A DNA stretch of 20,610 nt from the NCBI GenBank assembly GCA_051744605.1, contig JBNJDE010000029.1:1-20610 (forward strand), written 5' to 3'. Below, one piece after another: positions 6,935-14,081 of the stretch. Both the position numbers and the translations under genes were made by a program. The DNA is from Halanaeroarchaeum sp051744605. GTDB taxonomy: Archaea; Halobacteriota; Halobacteria; Halobacteriales; Halobacteriaceae. Position 1 is the first letter of the stretch. Each line of letters starts with the position of its first letter. The notes beneath the pieces are model-generated. The model was not told the origin of the DNA and did no database searches. It saw only the letters and a list, made by a program, of their open reading frames with translations.

Positions 6935-7516
6935 GTCCCCGAAGTGCGCGGGCCCCATCGCCCGGTGGCGGATGTCCTCGAGGCCCGCCTGCTCGAACAT
7001 CCGCTGGGCCTCTTCCTCGTCGTAGAAGAGCATGATCGCGTCCATGAACTGCTGGATGACGGGCCAGGGCGGGTAGTTCGGTCCGACGACGAGGATCTGC
7101 CCGCCTGGCTCGACGACCCGGCGGAACTCCTGGAGGGCCCGGACCGGGTTCGGCCAGTATTCGATCGATCCCGAGGACCAGAGCACGTCGAAGGAGTCGT
7201 CCGCGAACGGCAGGCGCTCGGCGTCGCCGCGGGTGAACCTGACCGAGTCGCCGTCGAATTTGGCGCGGGCCTTCTCGAGCTGGTGGATGCTCTGGTCGAG
7301 ACCGGTGACCTCGTCAGCGTACTCCAGCAGTCCCGCGGTCCCGAAGCCGGTCCCACAGCCCACGTCGAGGACGCGGTCGTCGTGGTCGATGTCGAGCATG
7401 TCGAGCGCCCGAGAGCGCATCTCCTCGTTCCAGATGTAGGGGTTGACCCGGTCGTATACCTTCGAGAGGTACTTGTAGAACCGGCGTGCCCGGGCCTTGT
7501 CTTCGAGGATGCCCAT
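6896..7516 (-). CDS. SAM-dependent methyltransferase, quinone-ring C-methyltransferase-like
   Basis: This class I methyltransferase has 206 residues from MGILEDKARARRFYKYLS. The longer start at 7582 adds 22 residues with no family character that run into the divergent atp promoter. SAM-binding motifs are LDVGCGTGFGTAGLL (50-64), the acidic loop GLDQS (72-76) and GDAERLPFADDSFDVLWSS (97-115). Two stretches, SSGSIEYWPNP (114-124, with the aromatic pair YW) and VVGPNYPPWPV (143-153), together with MLFYDEEEA (162-170), closely recall plant and cyanobacterial MPBQ/MSBQ methyltransferase (VTE3 type), which methylates a prenylated quinol ring. Haloarchaea use menaquinone, and methylated menaquinones are reported from some. 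A menaquinone-modifying role is therefore plausible inference. It is divergent from the ATP synthase operon and overlaps the pilin gene 3' end. Confidence 0.85.
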   Translation of the reverse strand: MGILEDKARARRFYKYLSKVYDRVNPYIWNEEMRSRALDMLDIDHDDRVLDVGCGTGFGTAGLLEYADEVTGLDQSIHQLEKARAKFDGDSVRFTRGDAERLPFADDSFDVLWSSGSIEYWPNPVRALQEFRRVVEPGGQILVVGPNYPPWPVIQQFMDAIMLFYDEEEAQRMFEQAGLEDIRHRAMGPAHFGDLALVTVARSPID

Positions 7517-7540
7517 TGTAGAAACGGTGGGAGAACGGCC

Positions 7541-7547
7541 ACATAGG
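7541..7547 (-). promoter_or_regulatory. TATA-like box for the methyltransferase gene
   Basis: On the minus strand CCTATGT is centred about 28 nt before the ATG at 7516. This supports that start over the longer one at 7582. Confidence 0.45.
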
Positions 7548-7579
7548 GGTTGCGTTCCGCCGTGGGGTTTCGCAACTCC
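7546..7579. repeat. Imperfect inverted repeat between the methyltransferase and atp promoters
   Basis: GGGGTTGCG (7546-7554) and CGCAACTCC (7571-7579) are inverted copies with 8 of 9 positions matching, separated by 16 nt. Each arm abuts a TATA-like box, one leftward and one rightward. The repeat may simply be two similar BRE-type elements placed back to back, or an operator. Confidence 0.4.
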
Positions 7580-7587
7580 CATATACG
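7580..7587 (+). promoter_or_regulatory. TATA-like box for the ATP synthase operon
   Basis: CATATACG is centred about 36 nt before the atpH ATG at 7619, implying a short 5' leader of about 8-10 nt. It is the only good TATA-like sequence in the 102-nt divergent intergenic region on this strand. Confidence 0.5.
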
Positions 7588-7618
7588 CCGTCCTGCAAGG
7601 TTCGACCGGGAAACGCGT

Positions 7619-7951
7619 ATGCCGAGTGCAGAGGTTCTACAAGCAATACGGGATGCGGAATCCGAGGCCGACGAGATGGTGGCCGAGGCGGAGAGCGCCC
7701 GCGACGAGCGCATCGCCGAGGCCCGAGAGCGGGCCGACGACATCATCGAAGCGGCCCGGGAGGACGCCGAAGCATTGAAAGAAGAGCGCATGGAGTCCGC
7801 GCTCGAAGATATCGAGGCTGAGCGAGAACGGATCCTCGAGGCCGGCAACGAGGAGCGGGAGGCCATCGTCGAGGACGCAGCGGAGCGCATCGACGACGCG
7901 GTCGCGTTCGCGCTCAGCCGGTTCGAGGAGGCGGTGCATGCTCAGACCTGA
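7619..7951 (+). CDS. atpH: A-type ATP synthase subunit H (peripheral stalk)
   Basis: The 110-residue protein is almost wholly a charged helix with heptad character, from AIRDAESEADEMVAEAES through ARERADDIIEAAREDAEAL to ERERILEAGNEEREAIVED. This is typical of the stalk subunit H (AhaH), which pairs with subunit E as a coiled-coil stator linking the A1 head to the membrane a subunit. The start MPSAEVLQAIRDAE at 7619 fits family length. An upstream in-frame ATG at 7550 would add 23 residues and overlap the promoter TATA box, so it is rejected. It is the first gene of the nine-gene operon, and its end overlaps atpI by 14 nt, suggesting coupled translation. Confidence 0.92.
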   Translation: MPSAEVLQAIRDAESEADEMVAEAESARDERIAEARERADDIIEAAREDAEALKEERMESALEDIEAERERILEAGNEEREAIVEDAAERIDDAVAFALSRFEEAVHAQT

Positions 7952-10094
7952 GCAAATGAGCAAGGTCTCGATGGCGGGGTCCCGCACGGTCATGCGGGAC
8001 GTCATCGAGGCGATCCACGAACTCCGGCTGGTCCACTTCTCGGACTACGACGGAACGATCGAGGGGTTCGACACCGGGACGCCGCTGTCCGGTGCCGAAG
8101 ACGCGGCCGACCGACTGGTCACGGTACGCTCGCTGAAGAATACGCTCGAGGTCACCGAGGAGGACGCGGGCCCGACACGGATCGTCACTGAGGCGGACAT
8201 CGCCGAGGAACTGCCGACGGTCCGCGAAGCGGTGAACGAATTCGACGACCGCCGAGCGGAGATCCGCGAGGACCTCCGCTCCGTCGAGGACGCCATCGAG
8301 ACGGCGGAACCCTTCGTCCACCTGGGTCTCGACCTCGAGTTGCTCGGCGGCTACGAGACGCTGGAGGTCGCGGTCGGCGAGGGCGACGCCGAGGAACTCT
8401 CGGCCGCACTCGCCGATCACGAAGAATGCGATGCCTACGGCCTGGAATCGTCGAACGGCATCGTCGCCGCGTTCGTGTACCCGGCGTCGGGTGCATCGGG
8501 CGTCCTGGACGACGCCATCGTCGGCGTCGAGTTCGAACGACTCGAGGTCCCGGACGCCACCGGCGATCCGGCGTCGTACGTGGCGGAACTCGAACACCGC
8601 CGGGAACAGCTGGAGTCGCGCCTCGACCGCGTGGAGAACGAACTCGACGAACTCCGGCTGGAGTACGCCGGATTTCTGCTCGCGGCGGAGGAGAAACTGA
8701 GCATCGAGGTCCAGCAGACGGAGATTCCCCTCCAGTTCGCGACCACGGACCACGCCTTCGTCGCGGAAGGGTGGATTCCGACCGACCGATACGAGGAACT
8801 CGAGACGACGGTCGAGGCGGCCGCCGACGAGAAGATCGAACTGGAAGAACTCGAGGTCGCCGAGTACCGCGAGTACGCCAACAGCCACCACGCCCCCGCC
8901 GAAGAGACGGAGGCGGCCGCGGACGGTGGCGTGGTGTTCGAGGCGGACGACGAACCACCGGTCATCCAGGACAACCCGGGTCTGGCCAAACCCTTCGAGG
9001 TCATCGTCGAAGCGATCAACCGCCCACGATACTCCGAGTACGACCCTACGCTGCTCGTCCTGTTCACGTTCCCGCTGTTCTTCGGGTTCATGATCGGCGA
9101 CATCGGGTACGGACTCATCTACGTGGCAGCCGGGTACGCCATCGCCGCACGCACCGACAGCGAAGCGGTGCGGAGTCTCGGCGGCGTCGCCATCTGGTCC
9201 GGCGTCTTCACCATCCTGTTCGGCTTCCTCTACGGCGAGTTCTTCGGCTTGCACTTCGTCGCCGACCTGCTCTGGGGCGGCAGCGCACCGATGCACAAGG
9301 GCTTCCAGCCTCACTACATCGCCTACGCTCGGGCCTGGCTGCTCCTGACGCTCGCCGCCGGGCTGGTCCACGTCACCGGCGGGTACGTCCTGTCCTTCCT
9401 GAAGGACATGGAACACGGTCTGAAGGACGCCGTCTACGAATCCGGCTCCTGGGCGCTGTTGATGCTCGGCGTGTGGGCCTGGATCTTCAGCCGCCACGGC
9501 ATGGAGGGAAAGCCGGCGTTCATCTACGAGGTCTTCAACCAGCCGACGGCCGAGATTCCGGCCGAGAACGTCGCCTACGCCCTCGGATTCGCGGGGCTGC
9601 CCGAGAGCGTCGGCGTCCTGGGACTGGCCGTCGCGGCCATCGGCCTCGGCCTCCTGTTGCTCGGTGAGGGCATCGTCGGCGCCCTCGAGAGCCTGAACGT
9701 ACTCGTCAACATCCTATCGTACACGCGTATCGCGGCCGTTCTGCTGGCGAAGGCGGGGATGGCGCTCGTCGTCAACCTGCTCTTCTTCGGCGCATACACC
9801 CACGATGGGGAGTTCCACTTCCTCATCAACGAGACCCCCCAACACGCCATCGCCGAGTTCGGCGAAGCGGCGATCATGTTCCCCGGGCTGATCCACATGG
9901 GTGCCATCGGCATCCTGGGCGGCGTCGTGGTCCTGGTCGTCGGGCACATCATCGTGCTCGGCCTGGGCATCACGAGCGCCGGCTTACAGGCTGTACGCCT
10001 GGAATACGTGGAGTTCTTTGGGAAGTTTTATGATGGCGGTGGGGCGAAATACCACCCGTTCGGACACCAGCGAAACTACACGACAGAGGACTGA
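7938..10094 (+). CDS. atpI: A-type ATP synthase subunit I (membrane stator, a subunit)
   Basis: This is the membrane stator subunit that, with the c ring, forms the ion path. It has 718 residues, a normal length. The cytoplasmic N-terminal part (1-370) contains coiled-coil arms (for example 90-125 and 215-245) that dock the E/H stalks. From about residue 370 (PTLLVLFTFPLFFGFMIGDI) there are about seven to eight membrane helices. The essential arginine of the family is in ILSYTRIAAVLLAKAG (Arg597), which faces the c-ring glutamate. The start MLRPEQMSKVS matches the haloarchaeal family as I recall it and overlaps atpH by 14 nt. An alternative in-frame ATG six codons later is less likely. A 527-residue ORF antisense to it is a shadow. 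Confidence 0.96.
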   Translation: MLRPEQMSKVSMAGSRTVMRDVIEAIHELRLVHFSDYDGTIEGFDTGTPLSGAEDAADRLVTVRSLKNTLEVTEEDAGPTRIVTEADIAEELPTVREAVNEFDDRRAEIREDLRSVEDAIETAEPFVHLGLDLELLGGYETLEVAVGEGDAEELSAALADHEECDAYGLESSNGIVAAFVYPASGASGVLDDAIVGVEFERLEVPDATGDPASYVAELEHRREQLESRLDRVENELDELRLEYAGFLLAAEEKLSIEVQQTEIPLQFATTDHAFVAEGWIPTDRYEELETTVEAAADEKIELEELEVAEYREYANSHHAPAEETEAAADGGVVFEADDEPPVIQDNPGLAKPFEVIVEAINRPRYSEYDPTLLVLFTFPLFFGFMIGDIGYGLIYVAAGYAIAARTDSEAVRSLGGVAIWSGVFTILFGFLYGEFFGLHFVADLLWGGSAPMHKGFQPHYIAYARAWLLLTLAAGLVHVTGGYVLSFLKDMEHGLKDAVYESGSWALLMLGVWAWIFSRHGMEGKPAFIYEVFNQPTAEIPAENVAYALGFAGLPESVGVLGLAVAAIGLGLLLLGEGIVGALESLNVLVNILSYTRIAAVLLAKAGMALVVNLLFFGAYTHDGEFHFLINETPQHAIAEFGEAAIMFPGLIHMGAIGILGGVVVLVVGHIIVLGLGITSAGLQAVRLEYVEFFGKFYDGGGAKYHPFGHQRNYTTED

Positions 10095-10100
10095 TAACGC

Positions 10101-10349
10101 ATGATTGGCACACTCACGAACCTCGGATTGATCGCACAGGCAGAAGCAGCAGCCATCCCCCCGTCGGCCGCCGCCGCACTCGCAGTCGGCCTCGCCGCCC
10201 TCGGTGCGGGTATCGCGGAGAGCAGCATCGGCGCCGCCTCGATGGGCGCCATCGCGGAGGACGAGTCCCTCTTCGGGACCGGGCTGATCTTCACCGTCCT
10301 GCCGGAAACGCTCGTCATTCTCGCGCTGGTGACCATCTTCCTGGTCTGA
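10101..10349 (+). CDS. atpK: A-type ATP synthase subunit K (c-ring proteolipid)
   Basis: The 82-residue hairpin has two membrane helices, about 22-50 (AAAALAVGLAALGAG) and 57-82 (FGTGLIFTVLPETLVILALV). The ion-carrying carboxylate is Glu69 in LPET. There is a single helical hairpin per subunit, so the ring resembles the bacterial F-type c ring in unit size. I see no glutamine ligand typical of sodium-binding c subunits near Glu69, which favours proton coupling, as expected of haloarchaea, though that is inference. It starts 6 nt after atpI with a weak GAGG upstream. An 18-nt pyrimidine-rich spacer separates it from atpE. Confidence 0.95.
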   Translation: MIGTLTNLGLIAQAEAAAIPPSAAAALAVGLAALGAGIAESSIGAASMGAIAEDESLFGTGLIFTVLPETLVILALVTIFLV

Positions 10350-10367
10350 TACCCTCTTTCTATCACA

Positions 10368-10952
10368 ATGAGTCTGGATACGGTAGTTGAGGACATTCGA
10401 GAGGAAGCCCGTGCACGCGCAGAGGAGATAGACGCTGCCGCCGAGGAGCGCGCCGAGGCCATCGTCGCCGACGCCGAGCAGGAGGCCGTGGAGATCCGCG
10501 AAGCGGCAGAACGCGAGGTCGAACGGGAGATAGAGCGCAAGCGCGAACAGCGCATCGCGAGCGCGAACCTCGAGGCCAAACAGGAACGGCTCGAGGCCCG
10601 CCGCGAGGTGCTCTCGTCGGTCCGCGAGGAACTCGAAGGGCGTATCGAGGCGCTCCCGGACGAGGACCGCGAAGCACTCGTCCGCGTCCTGCTCGACGCC
10701 GCCGACGAGGAGTTCGACGAGGACGCGACGCTCGAGGTGTACACGCGAGCGGCGGACACAGACCTGCTCGAGAGCATCCTCGAGGACTACGATCGCTTCG
10801 AACTCGCCGGCGAGATCGACTGCCTCGGCGGCGTCGTGGTCGAGAGCGATCAGTCCCGTGTGCGCGTGAACAACACCTTCGATTCGCTGCTCGAGGAGGT
10901 CTGGGAGGACAACCTCAAGGCAGTCAGCGCACGAATCTTCGAGGAAAAATGA
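10368..10952 (+). CDS. atpE: A-type ATP synthase subunit E (peripheral stalk)
   Basis: The 194-residue protein has a long charged helix over 1-100 (DIREEARARAEEIDAAAEER, EREVEREIERKREQRIAS) and a compact globular C-terminus. The C-terminal IDCLGGVVVESDQSRVRVNNTF (about 149-170) is the conserved subunit E signature, with the NTF turn that contacts the catalytic head. It pairs with subunit H as the stator stalk. It starts 18 nt after atpK with no clear Shine-Dalgarno sequence and ends in a 4-nt ATGA overlap with atpC. Confidence 0.95.
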   Translation: MSLDTVVEDIREEARARAEEIDAAAEERAEAIVADAEQEAVEIREAAEREVEREIERKREQRIASANLEAKQERLEARREVLSSVREELEGRIEALPDEDREALVRVLLDAADEEFDEDATLEVYTRAADTDLLESILEDYDRFELAGEIDCLGGVVVESDQSRVRVNNTFDSLLEEVWEDNLKAVSARIFEEK

Positions 10953-11998
10953 GGGCCATCGGCACGGCCAACTACGCGTACGTGGTCGCGAGGGTGCGAC
11001 ACCGCCGGTCGGCGCTCTTCGGCGAGGAGGAGTACCGAAAACTCCTCCGGATGGGCCCCGGCGGCATCGCCCGATTCATGGAGGACACCGAGTACGGCGC
11101 GGAGATAACCGACCTCGGTGCTCGCTACGACGGCGTCGACCTCATCGAGTACGCCCTGAACGCGAACATCGCGAAGCACTTCGACGACCTGCTCCGGTGG
11201 TCGAACGGTCGGCTGTACGACCTCGTCGCCAGGTACCTCCGCAAGTTCGACGCGTGGAACGCGAAGACCGTGCTCCGTGGTATCTACAGCGAGGCCACCG
11301 AGGAGGAGATCAGAGCCGACCTCATCGACGCCGGCGAGTTCGACGAAGCGTTTCTCGACTCGCTCGTCGCCGCCGACTCCATCGAGGCGGCCACCGACCT
11401 CCTCGCGGACACCACCATCGGTCACGGTATCGAGGACGCCTACGCCGAGTACGAGGAGACCGAACTGCTCGTCCCACTCGAGAACGCCATCGACCGGGCG
11501 TACTACGAACGACTGGCCGGCGAGACGCTGCACGGGGGCCGCGCGATTGAGCTCTACGAGCAGTTCCTCGAGGCGGAGATCGACTTCCGCAACATGCGCA
11601 ACGCCTTGCGCATCGAGCGCTCCGGCGCGGACATCGATCCGGCGGAGTACTTCATCGAGGGCGGGTCGCTCTTCGATGCCGGGGAGATCCGGTCGCTCGC
11701 CGGAAATCGGGACGAACTGCTCGCCCGGATTCGCGAGAGCCGGTACGGCGAGGACCTCTCCGAGGCCATCGACGACCTCGAGTCCGCCGAGAGCCTGATC
11801 GACTTCGAACACGCACTCGACGGGGCCATCGTGTCCTATGCGGACTACCTCTCTCACGTCTATCCCCTCTCGGTGTGTCCGGTCCTCGCGTACGTGGTCG
11901 CGAAGGAGCGCGAGGTGAACAATATCCGCGCCATCGCCCGCGGTCTCGAGGCCGGTCTCGAGCGAGAACAGATCGAAGCGGAGCTGGTCAACCTATGA
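10949..11998 (+). CDS. atpC: A-type ATP synthase subunit C (V-ATPase d-type)
   Basis: The 349-residue, mostly helical protein is the funnel-shaped coupler between the central stalk (D and F) and the c ring. Features typical of the family are the opening AIGTANYAYVVARVRHRRSA, the internal EIDFRNMRNALRIER, and the near C-terminal CPVLAYVVAKEREVNNIR, where the conserved E-NNIR helix ends the protein. The family has a threefold internal pseudo-repeat, consistent with the length. It overlaps atpE and atpF by 4 nt on each side, implying translational coupling. No truncation is seen. Confidence 0.95.
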   Translation: MRAIGTANYAYVVARVRHRRSALFGEEEYRKLLRMGPGGIARFMEDTEYGAEITDLGARYDGVDLIEYALNANIAKHFDDLLRWSNGRLYDLVARYLRKFDAWNAKTVLRGIYSEATEEEIRADLIDAGEFDEAFLDSLVAADSIEAATDLLADTTIGHGIEDAYAEYEETELLVPLENAIDRAYYERLAGETLHGGRAIELYEQFLEAEIDFRNMRNALRIERSGADIDPAEYFIEGGSLFDAGEIRSLAGNRDELLARIRESRYGEDLSEAIDDLESAESLIDFEHALDGAIVSYADYLSHVYPLSVCPVLAYVVAKEREVNNIRAIARGLEAGLEREQIEAELVNL

Positions 11999-12333
11999 GT
12001 CAGGAGATAGCGGTCATCGGGAGTCCCGAGTTCACGACCGGGTTCCGGCTCGCCGGCGTCCGTCGCTTCGAGAACGTCGCGGTAGGGGACAAAGACGAGG
12101 ACCTCGACGCCGCCGTCGAACGCGTCCTCGAGGACGAGGGGATCGGGATCGTCGTCATGCACGCCGACGACCTCGCACACCTCTCGCGCAGTACGAAGAC
12201 GGCGGTCGACACCAGCGTCGAACCCGTCTTCGTCACGCTCGGCAGCGGCGCGGCCGGCGGCAGCGGACTCCGCGAACAGATCAAACGTGCCATCGGCATC
12301 GACCTGATGGCGGAGGAAGGAGACAGCGAATGA
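11995..12333 (+). CDS. atpF: A-type ATP synthase subunit F (central stalk)
   Basis: This is a small Rossmann-like central-stalk subunit of 112 residues from MSQEIAVIGSPEFTTGFRLAGV, the diagnostic N-terminus. EDEGIGIVVMHADDLAHL and the later SVEPVFVTLGSG are the other conserved strands. It binds subunit D in the rotor. The chosen start at 11995 overlaps the atpC stop by 4 nt. A longer in-frame start at 11875 would add 40 arginine-rich residues that are just atpC read out of frame. The gene ends in an ATGA overlap with atpA. Confidence 0.94.
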   Translation: MSQEIAVIGSPEFTTGFRLAGVRRFENVAVGDKDEDLDAAVERVLEDEGIGIVVMHADDLAHLSRSTKTAVDTSVEPVFVTLGSGAAGGSGLREQIKRAIGIDLMAEEGDSE

Positions 12334-14081
12334 GTCAGACACAACGAGCAACACGCGGACAGATCGAAAGCGTGAGCGGTCCCGTCGTGACCGCCACGGA
12401 CCTCGACGCCCAGATGAACGACGTCGTGTACGTCGGTGACGAAGGGCTCATGGGCGAGGTCATCGAGATAGAAGGCACGATCACCACCATCCAGGTGTAC
12501 GAGGAGACCTCCGGGGTCCGACCGGGCGAACCAGTCGAGAACACCGGCGAACCGCTGACGGTCGACCTCGGTCCGGGCATCCTGGACTCCATCTACGACG
12601 GCGTCCAGCGCCCACTGGAGGTCCTCGAAGAGCAGATGGGCGCGTTCATCGACCGCGGGGTCGACGCTCCCGGTATCGACATGGACGCGACCTGGGAGTT
12701 CGAACCGTCCGTCGAGGAGGGCGACGAGGTCGCTCCCGGCGACGTGGTCGGGACCGTCCAGGAGACGGTGAGCATCGAGCACCGCGTCATGGTGCCCCCG
12801 GACTACGAGGGCGGTGCAGTCACCGCCGTCGAGTCGGGGACCCACGGCGTCACCGACCCCATCGTCGAACTCGACTCCGGCGAGACGGTCACCATGCACC
12901 AGGAGTGGCCGGTCCGCCAGGCACGACCGGCCGCGGACAAGCGCACCCCGCGCGAACCCCTCGTGACGGGCCAGCGCGTCCAGGACGGCCTGTTCCCCAT
13001 CGCGAAGGGCGGGACGGCGGCCATCCCGGGCCCCTTCGGCTCCGGGAAGACCGTCACCCAGCAACAACTCGCGAAGTGGTCCGACGCGGACATCGTCGTC
13101 TACATCGGCTGTGGCGAGCGGGGCAACGAGATGACGGAGGTCATCGAGGACTTCCCCGAACTCGAGGACCCGAAGACGGGCCATCCGCTCATGTCCCGGA
13201 CGTCGCTCATCGCGAACACGTCCAACATGCCGGTCGCGGCCCGCGAATCCTCCATCTACACGGGGATCACGCTCGCGGAGTACTACCGCGACATGGGCTA
13301 CAACGTCGCGCTGATGGCCGACTCCACCTCGCGGTGGGCCGAGGCCATGCGCGAGATCTCCTCGCGACTCGAGGAGATGCCGGGCGAGGAGGGCTATCCG
13401 GCCTACCTCTCCGCGCGGCTCTCAGAGTTCTACGAGCGCGCCGGCCTGTTCGAGAACCTCAACGGGACCGAGGGGTCGGTCTCCGTCGTCGGCGCGGTCT
13501 CGCCGCCCGGCGGTGACTTCTCCGAACCGGTCACGCAGAACACGCTGCGCATCGTGAAGACGTTCTGGGCGCTGGACGCGGACCTCGCCGAACGGCGACA
13601 CTTCCCGGCCATCAACTGGAACGAGTCCTACTCGCTGTACAAGGACCAGCTCGACCCGTGGTGGGAGGACAACGTCGCCGACGACTGGCCCGACATCCGC
13701 CAGTGGGCGGTCGACGTCCTCGACGAGGAGACCGAACTGCGGGAGATCGTCCAGCTGGTCGGCAAGGACGCCCTGCCGGAGGACCAGCAGCTCACGCTCG
13801 AGATCGCCCGCTACATCCGCGAGGCGTTCCTCCAGCAGAACGCCCTCCACGACGTCGACACCTACTGCGAACCGGCGAAGACCTACGAGATCCTGGGTGC
13901 CATCGAGACCTACCACGACGAGGCGTTCGAGGCACTCGACGCCGGCGTCCCCATCGAGGAGATCACGTCCATCGAGGCCGCGCCGCGGCTGAACCGCATC
14001 GGCACGACCGAGGACTACGAACCGTTCATCGACGAGGTCGAGCAGGAAATCACCGACCAACTCCGGGAGGCCTACGAATGA
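12330..14081 (+). CDS. atpA: A-type ATP synthase catalytic subunit A
   Basis: This is the catalytic nucleotide-binding subunit. Its 583 residues show an N-terminal beta-barrel (ESVSGPVVTATDL), the A-subunit bulge insertion (about 110-190), the P-loop GPFGSGKT (234-241), the catalytic-glutamate segment CGERGNEMTEV (261-271, Glu263), and VALMADSTSRWAEAMRE for Walker B and adjacent contacts. PGEEGYPAYLSARLSEFYERAG is also conserved. There is no intein at the P-loop, although some archaea carry one there. Three A and three B subunits form the head. It overlaps atpF and atpB by 4 nt at each end, which helps balance A:B production. Start ATG 12330 is fixed by that overlap and family alignment. Confidence 0.98.
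   Translation: MSQTQRATRGQIESVSGPVVTATDLDAQMNDVVYVGDEGLMGEVIEIEGTITTIQVYEETSGVRPGEPVENTGEPLTVDLGPGILDSIYDGVQRPLEVLEEQMGAFIDRGVDAPGIDMDATWEFEPSVEEGDEVAPGDVVGTVQETVSIEHRVMVPPDYEGGAVTAVESGTHGVTDPIVELDSGETVTMHQEWPVRQARPAADKRTPREPLVTGQRVQDGLFPIAKGGTAAIPGPFGSGKTVTQQQLAKWSDADIVVYIGCGERGNEMTEVIEDFPELEDPKTGHPLMSRTSLIANTSNMPVAARESSIYTGITLAEYYRDMGYNVALMADSTSRWAEAMREISSRLEEMPGEEGYPAYLSARLSEFYERAGLFENLNGTEGSVSVVGAVSPPGGDFSEPVTQNTLRIVKTFWALDADLAERRHFPAINWNESYSLYKDQLDPWWEDNVADDWPDIRQWAVDVLDEETELREIVQLVGKDALPEDQQLTLEIARYIREAFLQQNALHDVDTYCEPAKTYEILGAIETYHDEAFEALDAGVPIEEITSIEAAPRLNRIGTTEDYEPFIDEVEQEITDQLREAYE

Noticed and set aside
7914..9497. Long minus-strand ORF (527 codons) antisense to atpI
   Set aside because: It is a GC-rich shadow frame. 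The plus frame encodes an obvious full-length atpI with conserved motifs, and the antisense product resembles no family.
13029..13060. Possible intein insertion site at the atpA P-loop
   Set aside because: Some archaea carry an intein there, but the P-loop here is uninterrupted and the protein has normal length.
13658..14077. Upstream extension of atpB within atpA
   Set aside because: The added residues are arginine- and proline-rich out-of-frame atpA. The family N-terminus and the ATGA overlap fix the start at 14078.
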